Source: CALROG01 sp943369755 (GTDB lineage Bacteria; Pseudomonadota; Gammaproteobacteria; Burkholderiales; Burkholderiaceae_C). Taken from it: a DNA stretch of 64,000 bases. The notes under the pieces are model-generated. The model did not search any database. It was not told the DNA's origin and saw nothing but the letters and a program-made list of their open reading frames with translations. The stretch is taken from contig CALROG020000003.1 in NCBI GenBank assembly GCA_943369755.1, forward strand, positions 62,001 to 126,000, in the 5' to 3' direction. Position 1 is the first letter of the stretch. Each line of letters opens with the position of its first letter. A program made the translations under genes and the position numbers. Below, piece by piece: positions 25,080-33,800 of this stretch.

Positions 25080-25588
25080 GGCGCGGCCCCGGCCAGCAGC
25101 CGCTCGCGCATCTCGGGCTCCGAGGTTTTGGGCGACAACCAAATGCCCATGAAGACCCGCGCAAACTCTGCGTCGCGCACTTCACCGAGCGGTTTGTCGT
25201 TGAGCATGAAGCGCACGCCGACGCCGGGGCTGTAGATGCCCGCGAGCCGGTCGCCGCGGCTGACGTCGGGGAACAGCCGGGTCATCTCTGCCAGCCAGGC
25301 GCGGCTCTGGGCCTCGGTGAATTGGTCTACCCGCTGCATTTCCTTGAGCGAGCGCCGGGCGATGTCGTCGCCCTCAAAATTGCGCAGGTAGGCCAGCTCC
25401 AGCGTGAACGGTTGCTGTGCATAGCGCGCGCGCTGAAAACCCGGCGCCGCCAGCAGCCGCGCGTTGTAGATCTCAAAACCCCAGACCGTCAGGCGTGCGC
25501 TCCCCACCAACTGTGCCCCGGGCGTTGGGCTGGGCTGTGCATTTGCATAAAAACCGGCGCTAGCCCCCGCCAATAAAGCGCCAGCCAC
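25076..25588 (-). CDS. Chalcone-isomerase-like domain protein, exported
   Basis: About 170 residues if it starts at GTG 25588, which overlaps the CFA stop by one base (TAGTG). The frame is open to 25672, inside the CFA gene. The domain (LVGSARLTVWGFEIYNARLLAAPGF, FTLELAYLRNFEGDDIARRSLKEM, SRGDRLAGIYSPGVGVRFMLNDKPLGEV, FARVFMGIWLSPKTSEPEMRERLL) is the bacterial chalcone-isomerase-like family, probably a periplasmic lipid- or fatty-acid-binding fold rather than a flavonoid enzyme. The putative signal MAGALLAGASAGFYANA is encoded by a dispersed repeat and lacks a positive start, so export is uncertain. Confidence 0.82.
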   Translation of the reverse strand: MAGALLAGASAGFYANAQPSPTPGAQLVGSARLTVWGFEIYNARLLAAPGFQRARYAQQPFTLELAYLRNFEGDDIARRSLKEMQRVDQFTEAQSRAWLAEMTRLFPDVSRGDRLAGIYSPGVGVRFMLNDKPLGEVRDAEFARVFMGIWLSPKTSEPEMRERLLAGAAP

Positions 25589-25603
25589 TATGATTTTTGT
25601 AGC
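25547..25603 (-). repeat. Dispersed ~57-bp repeat, copy G (cfa-like 3' end / chalcone-isomerase-like 5' end)
   Basis: On the minus strand it reads GCTACAAAAATCATAGTGGC, then TGGCGC, GGGGGCTAGCGCC and GGTTTTTATG, matching the family core. It supplies the last codons and TAG stop of the methyltransferase and the GTG start plus signal-like region of the next gene. Confidence 0.8.
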
Positions 25604-26805
25604 GTGTACTGCACCACGTCGATGTTCGATTTGGCAAAGGCTGCCTCGCAGTAGCCGAGATAGAACTCCCATATCCGGATGAACCTCTCATCAAAACCAA
25701 GTTGCAGGATCTGGCTTTTCTCGGCCAGGAATTTGTCGCGCCAGCGCCGCAGCGTCTCGGCGTAGTCGGCACCAAACGCGAACTCGTCCACCACCACCAG
25801 GCCGGCTTGCCTGGCCTGGGCCCGGAACTCGCGCGGGCAGGGCAGGCAGCCCCCCGGGAAGATGTATTGCTGAATGAAGTCGGTGGAGCTGATGTAGCGG
25901 TCAAACAGGCTGTCGTCGATCACGATGCTCTGCACGCAGGCACGGCCACCGGGCTTGAGCAGGCGGCTCACGCTCTGGAAGTAGGTGGGCCAGTAGGCGC
26001 GGCCCACGGCCTCGACCATTTCTATCGAGCAAATCGCGTCGTAGGGGCCGTCGTTGATGTCGCGGTAGTCTTGCAGGCGCAGGTCAACCTGCTGCGCCAC
26101 GCCGAACTGCGCCATGCGCTGCTGTGCAAATGCAAGCTGTTCGGTGGACAGCGTCACCCCGGTCAGCGAGGCCTTGAACTCGGTGCTGGCCATCTCGGCC
26201 AGCGCGCCCCAGCCGCAACCGATCTCCAGCACCCGGTCACCCGGTTGCACGTTGGCCATGCGCAGCGCGCGGCGCACCTTGGCCAGTTGGGCGTCGCGCA
26301 TCGGGCGGGTCAGGTCGCCTTCGAACCAGGCCGACGAATAGTTCATCGTGCCGTCCAGCCACAACCCGTAGAAGGCGTTGCCCAGGTCGTAGTGGGCGTG
26401 AATGTTCTTCTGGCTGTTGGCCTTGGTGTTGCGGTTCAGCAGGTGCTTGACGCGGTACAGCAGGCGGCCGGCCCAGCTGCCATAGATCACGTCTTCCACG
26501 TCCTTGCGGTTGCTGATGAATACCTTGAGCAGCTCGGTCAGGTTGGGCGTGGTCCAGTCGCCGGCGATGTAGCTTTCGGCAAAGCCGATATCGCCCGAGC
26601 GCAGCGCTGCTGCGCACACGTTCCAGTTTTTCAGGGTAATGGCGGCGTGCGGCAACTCGCCGTTGCCGGCGCACTGGGTGCTGCCGTCGGGCAACTGAAC
26701 CATCAGCGTGCCGTGCTGCAGCCGTTGCAGCAGCCGCAGCGCGGTGCGCGCAGCAGCGGGCGCGCCCGCAGGAATGGAAAGACGGGGGGCGGTGGTGGTG
26801 TTCAT
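25588..26805 (-). CDS. Cyclopropane-fatty-acyl-phospholipid synthase family methyltransferase
   Basis: 405 residues. The SAM-binding motif VLEIGCGWGALAEMA and the following TGVTLSTEQLAFAQQRM, the active-site region IEMVEAVGRAYWPTYFQSVSRLLKPGG and the FIQQYIFPGGCLPC segment are typical of CFA synthase-type enzymes acting on unsaturated phospholipid acyl chains. ANSQKNIHAHYDLGNAFYGLWLDGTMNYSSAWF is the N-terminal hallmark. In related clusters of purple bacteria, a CFA-type methyltransferase (UfaM) makes methylated and furan fatty acids; classical cyclopropanation is the alternative. It overlaps the DUF1365 gene by ATGA. The last codons and stop come from a dispersed repeat. Confidence 0.94.
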   Translation of the reverse strand: MNTTTAPRLSIPAGAPAAARTALRLLQRLQHGTLMVQLPDGSTQCAGNGELPHAAITLKNWNVCAAALRSGDIGFAESYIAGDWTTPNLTELLKVFISNRKDVEDVIYGSWAGRLLYRVKHLLNRNTKANSQKNIHAHYDLGNAFYGLWLDGTMNYSSAWFEGDLTRPMRDAQLAKVRRALRMANVQPGDRVLEIGCGWGALAEMASTEFKASLTGVTLSTEQLAFAQQRMAQFGVAQQVDLRLQDYRDINDGPYDAICSIEMVEAVGRAYWPTYFQSVSRLLKPGGRACVQSIVIDDSLFDRYISSTDFIQQYIFPGGCLPCPREFRAQARQAGLVVVDEFAFGADYAETLRRWRDKFLAEKSQILQLGFDERFIRIWEFYLGYCEAAFAKSNIDVVQYTLQKS

Positions 26806-27596
26806 CGTTGCGGGGGCGGTTCAACGGTTACAAAAATTTCGGGCGCTGCCGGTTTGCGGACGAACCGCACCCGCTTGAGCCACAGCTTCAGCGCCTGCCA
26901 GTGAATGCGGGCCATCACGCCCAAGGTCATGGCGGGGTAGCGCCACAGGGCTTTTCGAATGGCCGCGGCGGTCACGGGCTCAAGGCTGCCGCTGACGCTG
27001 GTTTGCAGCAACGGGCCGGCGGTGTCGTCGTAGTCAATGCGCACCACGGTGCGCTCGCTACCGCCTTGCTGCGTGCGCATGAAGCGGAAGCGGTAGCCGC
27101 CTTCGATATTGCAAAACGGCGACACATGAAAGGCCTTGGTGGCACCAAGTTCAACGCCGTAGCGCGGCGCGTCCAGCAGGTAGCAATGGCGTTCGCCAAA
27201 GGTGTTGTTGACTTCCACCACGATGGCGCGCAGCGAGCCATCTGGCCGGTGGCAATACCAGAAGCTCACCGGCTTGAAGGTGTAGCCCAGCACCCGCGGG
27301 TAGCAGTGCAGCCAGGCCTCGCCAGTTGCGTCGGTAATGCCTTCGCGGGCTAACAGTTGGTCCAGCCACTGCACCGCATTGGCGCGGCCGTCGCCGTGGT
27401 CGCGGTCAAAAAAGCTCAGGGCGGCTGAGCGGTTGTGGGCCAAGGCCGGGCTGCCGTCGCGGTGCAGCGTGCGCAGCGGCAGCATCAAAAAATAGGTCGG
27501 GTAGGCAAAGGCATTGCGCGCCGGGCGCAGCCGGGTGTGGCGCACCTGGCCAAAGCCAATTTGCGCCGTCGCCGCCACGGGGCCGGGCGCTCTCAT
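26802..27596 (-). CDS. DUF1365 family protein
   Basis: 264 residues of the DUF1365 family: GQVRHTRLRPARNAFAYPTYFLMLPLRTL at the N-terminus, LLAREGI, WLHCYPRVLGYTFKPVSFWYCHRPDGSLRAIVVEVNNTFGERHCYLL and KAFHVSPFCNIEGGYRFRF. Members nearly always sit between a flavin amine-oxidase-like gene and a CFA-like gene, as here, and are needed in related operons of Rhodobacter for stress-related fatty-acid modification. The biochemical role is unknown. ATGA overlaps on both sides make it part of one translation-coupled unit. Confidence 0.93.
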   Translation of the reverse strand: MRAPGPVAATAQIGFGQVRHTRLRPARNAFAYPTYFLMLPLRTLHRDGSPALAHNRSAALSFFDRDHGDGRANAVQWLDQLLAREGITDATGEAWLHCYPRVLGYTFKPVSFWYCHRPDGSLRAIVVEVNNTFGERHCYLLDAPRYGVELGATKAFHVSPFCNIEGGYRFRFMRTQQGGSERTVVRIDYDDTAGPLLQTSVSGSLEPVTAAAIRKALWRYPAMTLGVMARIHWQALKLWLKRVRFVRKPAAPEIFVTVEPPPQR

Positions 27597-28915
27597 GCGG
27601 GGACTCCGTCGCGCAGCGCCATTTCTGTCACGCGGGCGGTTTCAATCAGCAGCAGCCGCGCCACGCTCAGGCCGGCTTTCAGGCCATCTTCATGAAAGCC
27701 GTAGCCGGCCCAGGCACCGCAAAAGTAGCTGTGCTGCTGGCCTTGCAGTTGCGGCAACGCCTGCTGGGCCTGGGTGGCGGCCAGATCAAACACAGGGTGG
27801 GCGTAGTCAAATTCGCCAATCACTTGGCTGGGGTCAATCGGGCGCACCGGGTTCAGCGACACCAGCACCGGCTGTGCCCAGGGCAGCGGCTGCAACATGT
27901 TCAGCAGGTAGTGCAAACAAACCTGGGCCGAAGCGCGGTCCTGGCCCGCAGCCCGTTCGTAGTTCCACGAGGCCCAGGCGGCCCGGTTGGCCGGCAGCAC
28001 CGACGCGTCGGTGTGCAGCACGGCGCGGTTGGGCTGGTAGCGGATGGCACCCAGCACGGCGCGTTCTTGCGCTGTGGGGTGGCGCAGCATTTCAAGCGCC
28101 TGGTCTGAATGGGTGGCAATCACTACTTTGTCAAACTGCTCGGCACCGCTTGCGGTGACGATGCGCACGCCGTCTTCGTCACGCTCGATTTGCTGCACCG
28201 GGGTATTCAGCCGCTTGTCTTGGATGCTGGCAACGATCTTGTCCACATAGTGGCGCGCGCCGCCGGTCACCGTCCACCACTGCGGCCGGTCGGCCACCTG
28301 AAGCAGGCCGTGGTTGTGGCAGAAGCGGATCATGGTGCTCACCGGGAACTGCAGCATCTGGTCGGTCGGGCAGCTCCAGATGCAGCCGATCATCGGCAGA
28401 AAATACCAGTCGCGAAACTCGTCTGAAAACCGGTTGCTGCGCAGGAAGTCGCCCAGCGGCTGCATCAACTCGGCGTCCTGGCCGGCCTGCGCAATGCGGG
28501 TGGCCAGGGCGTTAAAGCGCAGCAGATCGCGCAGCATGCGCAGAAAGCGCCAGTTCAGCAGATTGCCGCGCTGAGCGAACACGGTAGCCAGGCTGGAGCC
28601 GCTCCACTCCAGCGTGCGCCCCTTGCGGGCGCCCGGCACCTGGACTGAAAACGACATGTCTGATTTGGCCGTGGCCACGCGCAGCTCGGCCAGCAGCTTG
28701 ATCAGGTTCGGGTAGGTGCGCTCGTTGAACACCAGAAAGCCGGTGTCTACGCCGTGGGTGACCGGGCCATGCGCTGTTGGCAGCGTCACGTCCACGGTGT
28801 GGGTGTGGCCGCCGAAGTAGGGGCCTGCCTCAAACAGCGTGATGTCGGCTTGGCCGCGCAGTGTGTGCGCCACCGCCAGGCCCGAGATGCCTGAACCAAC
28901 GATGGCAACTCTCAT
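27593..28915 (-). CDS. FAD-dependent amine-oxidase-like oxidoreductase
   Basis: 440 residues. The N-terminal dinucleotide motif VAIVGSGISGLAVAHTL and the flavin-binding GGHTHTVDV place it with the flavin amine oxidase / phytoene-desaturase-like group. A C-terminal FAD motif FCGAWAGYGFHEDGLKAGLSVA closes the cofactor site. It is the first gene of an eight-gene operon whose members mostly overlap by 4 bases. In this context it probably oxidises or desaturates a lipid acyl chain before or after the CFA-type methylation; that is inferred. A 445-bp divergent region with a large palindrome lies upstream. Confidence 0.93.
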   Translation of the reverse strand: MRVAIVGSGISGLAVAHTLRGQADITLFEAGPYFGGHTHTVDVTLPTAHGPVTHGVDTGFLVFNERTYPNLIKLLAELRVATAKSDMSFSVQVPGARKGRTLEWSGSSLATVFAQRGNLLNWRFLRMLRDLLRFNALATRIAQAGQDAELMQPLGDFLRSNRFSDEFRDWYFLPMIGCIWSCPTDQMLQFPVSTMIRFCHNHGLLQVADRPQWWTVTGGARHYVDKIVASIQDKRLNTPVQQIERDEDGVRIVTASGAEQFDKVVIATHSDQALEMLRHPTAQERAVLGAIRYQPNRAVLHTDASVLPANRAAWASWNYERAAGQDRASAQVCLHYLLNMLQPLPWAQPVLVSLNPVRPIDPSQVIGEFDYAHPVFDLAATQAQQALPQLQGQQHSYFCGAWAGYGFHEDGLKAGLSVARLLLIETARVTEMALRDGVPA

Positions 28916-29360
28916 GCTTGCCGCCAGCGGGGTGCCGGAAATAAAGATGCCGCGAAGCGCCCCGAAGCGAAGGAGGGAGGGAGGGAGGAGGAGAAGAAGC
29001 GCTTCAGGATTTCATCCGGGCTAACTGCTCCCGGAAGGCTTCGCAGCAATAACTTGGGTTGTCTGTGCCCCTCCCCTGCATGGAGTGCTGCCGCTGCGGC
29101 GCAGTTCCCCAGGAATGCTCTGGCGCAAATGAAAATTTTTGTGAGCATGGGACCAGTTTGAGGGGTATTGCAATTAAATACTGTTCAGTCGTATTATGAC
29201 TAAACAGTATTTAATTTGCAAGCAACGGCTTTTGGCGATCTGTGTGCGGCCACACCATCAAGTCAGGCCGATGACACACTTGCAAACCATGCAGGTCCCT
29301 GATTTGTAAAGCCTTTTTCATATACGACGCTTAAAATCCAGGCAGTAACGAAAGACAGCC
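28916..29360. other. Divergent regulatory region of fatty-acid operon and ferritin-like gene
   Basis: 445 bases without a convincing gene. A purine-rich G tract (28968-28998, three GGG runs spaced by single A) lies close to the oxidoreductase start. An AT-rich part around 29165-29225 contains a large inverted repeat, annotated separately. A 78-codon frame on the minus strand (28912-29148) overlaps the operon start by ATGA, but its composition does not look like a protein gene. Confidence 0.6.
29172..29216. promoter_or_regulatory. Large inverted repeat, candidate operator
   Basis: AATTAAATACTGTT (29172-29185) is perfectly matched by AACAGTATTTAATT (29203-29216). After one mismatch AGTC (29187-29190) pairs with GACT (29198-29201), leaving a 7-base centre GTATTAT. 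It lies ~255 bases from the oxidoreductase start and ~145 from the ferritin-like start, between the divergent genes. The binding protein is unknown; CTGT/ACAG spacing does not fit LexA. Confidence 0.65.
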
Positions 29361-30227
29361 ATGCTCTACCCTGAACTGTTCAAGCAACTCGAATCCGTCC
29401 GCTGGGACATGGACAAAGACATTCCCTGGGCCAGCTTTGACGCCTCAAAGCTGTCAGACGAGCAGGCCCAGACCATCAAGATGAACGCCATTACCGAGTG
29501 GTCGGCCCTGCCCGCCACCGAAATGTTTTTGCGTGACAACAAGGACGACAGCGATTTCTCGGCCTTCATGTCGATCTGGTTCTTTGAAGAGCAAAAGCAC
29601 TCTTTGGTGCTGATGGAATACCTCAAGCGCTTTCGCCCCGACCTGGCCCCCACCGAGCAAGAGCTGCACGAAGTGCGCTTTGAATTCGACCCGGCCCCTG
29701 CGCTTGAAACACTGATGCTGCACTTTTGCGGCGAAATTCGCCTCAACCACTGGTACCGGCGCGCCAGCGAATGGCACACCGAGCCGGTGATCCAGCAGAT
29801 CTACACCAGGCTCAGCCAGGACGAAGCCCGCCACGGCGGTGCCTACCTGCGCTACATGAAGCGCGCCATCAACAACTTCGGCAACGACGCCCGCGCCGCT
29901 TTCACCAAGGTGGGCGTGCTCATGGCCAGCGCCCGGCGCACGGCCCAAGCCCTGCACCCGACCAACCTGCATGTGAACAAGGCGCTGTTCCCGCGTGACA
30001 CCATCCAGAGCCGCTTGCCCAACCCCGAGTGGCTGGAACAATGGCTGGACAAGCAGATCAACTTTGACGCGGTGTGGGAGAGCAGGGTGGTCGAGCGCAT
30101 CCTGCACAACATGAGCCTGCTGATGGACCGCAGCTTCAGCACCGTGCAGGAGCTCAACCGCTACCGCAAAGAGCTGGCCGCCACCCTGGCCCAGGGCAGC
30201 CCGGGCGCAGAGCCCCGCCCGGCTTGA
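29361..30227 (+). CDS. Di-iron ferritin-like / acyl-ACP-desaturase-like protein
   Basis: 288 residues with a complete di-iron helical-bundle ligand set: E46, E77-x-x-H80 (EEQKH), E125, and E155-x-x-H158 (DEARH). Two ExxH motifs plus two isolated Glu are the pattern of acyl-ACP desaturases, ferritins and related oxygenases. The length and the MLYPELFKQLESVRWDMDKDIPW start resemble desaturase-like bacterial proteins more than storage ferritins. Transcribed away from the fatty-acid modification operon across a shared palindrome, so a fatty-acid desaturase or oxygenase role is plausible; iron oxidation is the alternative. The stop overlaps the TTG start of rfaE2. Confidence 0.85.
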   Translation: MLYPELFKQLESVRWDMDKDIPWASFDASKLSDEQAQTIKMNAITEWSALPATEMFLRDNKDDSDFSAFMSIWFFEEQKHSLVLMEYLKRFRPDLAPTEQELHEVRFEFDPAPALETLMLHFCGEIRLNHWYRRASEWHTEPVIQQIYTRLSQDEARHGGAYLRYMKRAINNFGNDARAAFTKVGVLMASARRTAQALHPTNLHVNKALFPRDTIQSRLPNPEWLEQWLDKQINFDAVWESRVVERILHNMSLLMDRSFSTVQELNRYRKELAATLAQGSPGAEPRPA

Positions 30228-30736
30228 ACCCATCATCCGTTCAGCCTGAGCCCGTCGAAGGCCCGGGGTTCCTGCAAAAAATCGTCGCGCGCAGCGACGC
30301 GCCTGCGCGCGTGGCCGCCTTGCCGGGCCCGGTGGTCTTCACCAATGGCGTGTTTGATGTGCTGCACCGCGGCCACGCCACCTATCTGGCGCAGGCCCGT
30401 GCGCTGGGTGGCAGCCTGGTGGTGGGCGTGAACAGCGACGCATCCGCCAAACGTCTGGGCAAAGGCCCCGACCGCCCGCTGAACAATCAAGCCGACCGCG
30501 CGGTGCTGCTGGCCGCGCTCGAATCTGTGAGCCTGGTGACCTGGTTTGACGAAGACACGCCGGTTGATTTGCTGGCCGAGCTGTGCCCGGCCATCTACGT
30601 CAAGGGCGGCGACTACGACATGCGCACCCTGGCCGAAACCGCCCTGGTTGAAAGCTGGGGCGGCCGTGCGCTGGCCATTGCGTTTGTGGACGGCTACTCC
30701 ACAACGGCGCTGGTCAGCCGCATCCGGCGGGCATAG
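30224..30736 (+). CDS. rfaE2: D-glycero-beta-D-manno-heptose 1-phosphate adenylyltransferase
   Basis: 170 residues if read from the TTG at 30224 that overlaps the previous stop (TTGA). It corresponds to the C-terminal (nucleotidyltransferase) domain of HldE encoded alone. VVFTNGVFDVLHRGHATYLAQAR carries the HxGH ATP-binding motif, followed by VVGVNSDASAKRLGKGPDRPLN and YVKGGDYD. It adenylylates heptose-1-phosphate for LPS inner-core synthesis. The first ~14 residues (NPSSVQPEPVEGPG) come from a dispersed palindromic repeat and are not family sequence, so the true start may be internal or the repeat was captured. Confidence 0.93.
   Translation: MNPSSVQPEPVEGPGFLQKIVARSDAPARVAALPGPVVFTNGVFDVLHRGHATYLAQARALGGSLVVGVNSDASAKRLGKGPDRPLNNQADRAVLLAALESVSLVTWFDEDTPVDLLAELCPAIYVKGGDYDMRTLAETALVESWGGRALAIAFVDGYSTTALVSRIRRA
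30237..30262 (+). repeat. Dispersed palindromic (REP-like) element at the rfaE2 start
   Basis: CCGTTCAGCCTGAGCCCGTC followed by GAAGG belongs to the widespread proteobacterial repeat often written GTTCAGCCTGAGCxxGTCGAAGG. Translated here it gives VQPEPVEG, a peptide recurring in many predicted proteins of such genomes. Only this copy was seen in the window. Confidence 0.7.
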
Positions 30737-30778
30737 ACCGGCCTCAGATTGAACCGGCCTGCACCGCCTGAATGGTGT

Positions 30779-30833
30779 AAAAATTGGCCGCAGCCCGCGC
30801 CAATGCTGCGTAAGCCACTATCAATTTTATAGC
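30779..30833 (-). repeat. Dispersed ~57-bp repeat, copy B (at the RND pump 3' end)
   Basis: On the minus strand: GCTATAAAATTGATAGTGGC, TTACGCAG, GCGCGGGCTGCGGCC, AATTTTT. It matches the family core. The TAA stop of the RND pump gene (30829-30827) is formed by the CTATAA of this repeat. Confidence 0.8.
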
Positions 30834-33800
30834 GCTCCAGAGGCGGGCCGCCGCCGCAACTTCCCCGCCATGCGCTTGAGCCAGTGCTCCAGGTCGTCCA
30901 GGTAGGTAAACACCACCGGCACCACCAGCAGGCTCAGCACGGTAGAGGTGATCAGTCCGCCAATCACGGCCACCGACATCGGGCTGCGAAAGCTCGGGTC
31001 GGCGGCACCCCAGCCTATTGCAATCGGCAGCATGCCCGCGCCCATGGCGATGGTGGTCATGATGATGGGCCGGGCGCGCTTGTGGCAGGCGTCCATCAGC
31101 GCGTCCCAGCGGCTCATGCCTTGGTCGCGCCGCGCCACGATGGCGTACTCCACCAGCAGAATCGAGTTTTTGGTGGCTACGCCCATCAGCATGATCAAGC
31201 CAATGAGGGACGGCATCGAAAAGCTCTTCTGCGCAATCAGCAGGCCCACGAACGCGCCGCCCAGCGCCAGTGGCAGCGCCGCCAGAATCGTGACCGGGTG
31301 CAAAAAGTCCTTGAACAGCAGCACCAGCACGATGTAGATGCACAGCACGCCGGTCAGCATGGCCAAGCCAAAGCTGGCAAACAGCTCGCCCATGACTTCT
31401 GCGTCGCCAATCTCCACCACCTTGACCCCGGCGGGCAGGTTCTTCACCGCCGGCAGCGCCTGCACCGCGGTGGCCACGTCGCCCAGCGGCAGGCCGGACA
31501 GTTCAATCTCGAAGTTGATGTTGCGCGAACGGTCGTAACGGTCAATCACGGCGGGGCCACCGGTCAGCTCCAGCGTGGCCACCTGGCCCAGCATCACCGG
31601 GCCGCGTGCCCCGGGCACGCTCAGGCGCTCCAGCACGCTCAGGTCTTTGCGGGCGTCGTCGGCCAGCCTCACCACGATGGGCACCTGGCGCTGCGACAGG
31701 TTCAGCTTGGACAGGCTCACCTCGTAGTCGCCCTGGGTGGCAATGCGCAGCGTATCGCCAATCGCCGCACTGGTGACGCCCTGGTCGGCGGCGCGGGCAA
31801 AGTCGGGGCGCACCGCAATTTCGGGGCGGATCAGGCTGGCCGTCGAGGCCACCTGCCCCAGGCCGGGAATGGTGCGCAAGTCTTTTTCCACCGCCACCGC
31901 GGCGGCTTGCAGGGCGTTGGGATCTTCGCCGGTGAGCACCAGCACGTATTTCTCGCCCGAGCCGCCCAGGCCCACCTTGCTGCGCACGCCGGGCAGCGGC
32001 TCCAGCGCCGCGCGGATGTTGTTTTCAATGCCCTGCTTGCGCGGCCGCTCGGTGCGTTCGGCCAACAAAATAGTGAGTGTGGCTTTGCGCACCTCGGCCG
32101 CACCGGCCATGGCGAACGGGTCGCCGCCGGCACTGCCGCCACCAACGGTGGTGTAAACGCTCTTCACATGCGCCACCTTGGCGATCATTTCCCGGGCCTG
32201 CTCGGCGCTGGCCAGGGTTTGCGCCAGCGTGGAGCCCGGGGGCAGCTCCAGGTACACCTGGGTCTGGGAGTTGTCGTCCGGCGGAATAAAGCCGGTGGGC
32301 AGCAGCGGAATCAGCGCCACTGAGCCAAAGAAGAACAGCGTGGCCATCACCATGGTGCTGAAGCGGTGCTTCATGCACCACGCCGCCATGCGCAGGTAGG
32401 TCTTCATCCAGCTCGGGTCCTGGTGGCCGGTGACGATGGGTTTGAGCAGGTAGGCGGCCATCATGGGCGTGAGCACGCGCGCGACCACCAGTGAGGCGAA
32501 CACCGCGAGTGACGCCGTCCAGCCAAACTGCTTGAAGAACTTGCCGGCAATGCCGCTCATGAACGCGGTAGGCAAAAACACCGCGATCAGCGTGAAGGTG
32601 GTGGCAATCACTGCCAGGCCAATCTCGTCTGCCGCCTCCATTGCGGCCTGGTAGGGGCTTTTTCCCATGCGCAGGTGGCGAACAATGTTCTCTACCTCAA
32701 CGATGGCGTCGTCCACCAGAATGCCGATCACCAGGGACAACGCCAGCAGCGTCACCACGTTGATCGAAAAGCCCAGCAAGTACATGCCCACAAACGCCGG
32801 GATCACCGACATCGGCAGGGCCACCGCCGAGACGAATGTGGCGCGCCAGTCGCGCAGGAACAGCCAGACCACCAGCACCGCCAAAAGCGCCCCTTCATAC
32901 AGCAGCATCAGCGAGCCGTCGTACTCTTCCTTCACCGGGGTCACAAAGTCAAAGGCCTGGGTCAGCTCCACATCGGGGTGCTGCGCCTTTAGTGCCTCCA
33001 GCGCCTGCACCACCGCCGCCCCCACGGTGACTTCACTTTCGCCGCGGCTGCGGGCCACCTCAAAGCCCACCACCGCCTTGCCATTGAGCAGTGCCGCAGC
33101 GCGTGGCTCGGCCACGGTGTCACTGACGGTGGCGACGTCGGCGAGCTTGATGGTGCGGCCGTTTTGAAGCGCGATTTCCAGCGCCGCCACCTCTTGTGCC
33201 GTGCGCACGGTACCGAGCGTGCGCACTGGTTGTTCGCCCGCGCCCAGGTCGGTGCGGCCACTGGCACTTTCGGTCTGGACCTGGCGCAGCTGGCGCGAGA
33301 TGTCGGCGGCGCTGGCACCCAGCGCCTGCAACTTCTGCGGGTCCAGTGCCACCCGCACTTCACGGGTAACGCCGCCCACCCGGTTGATGGCACCCACGCC
33401 TTTGACCGCCAGCAGCTTGCGCGCGACTGTGTCGTCTACAAACCAGCTCAGCGCTTCGTCGTCCATCCGGGCTGAGCGGATGGTGTAGGCCAGCACCGGC
33501 TGGCCTGCAATGTCCATCTTCTGCACCACCGGGTCGCGCAGGTCAGCGGGCAAGTCGGCCCGCACCCGCTGCACCGCCGAGCGCACATCGTCTACCGCTT
33601 CCTGCACCGGCTTTTCCAGCCGGAATTCAGCGGTGAGCGTGACCACGCCGTCCTGCACCTTGGTGTAGATGTGTTTCAGGCCTTGCAGTGAAGCCACCGC
33701 GTTTTCCAGTTTGCGGGCCACGTCGTTTTCAAGCTGGGCGGGCGCAGCGCCGGGCAGTGAGGCGCTGACGGTAACGGTGGGCAGGTCGATGTCGGGAAAG

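Noticed and set aside
25702..26904. Long plus-strand frame antisense to the CFA-type gene
   Set aside because: His/Gln/Val-rich shadow translation of a GC-rich gene; the opposite strand has a clear methyltransferase. The same applies to the frames at 18170-19387 and 30884-32323.
28912..29148. 78-codon minus-strand frame overlapping the oxidoreductase start (ATGA)
   Set aside because: No family resemblance and low-complexity Ser/Pro/Arg composition driven by the purine tract; more likely leader DNA than a gene.
29181..29207. CTGT...ACAG as a LexA (SOS) box
   Set aside because: The half-sites are separated by 19 bases instead of the LexA spacing of 8; the symmetry belongs to a longer palindrome.
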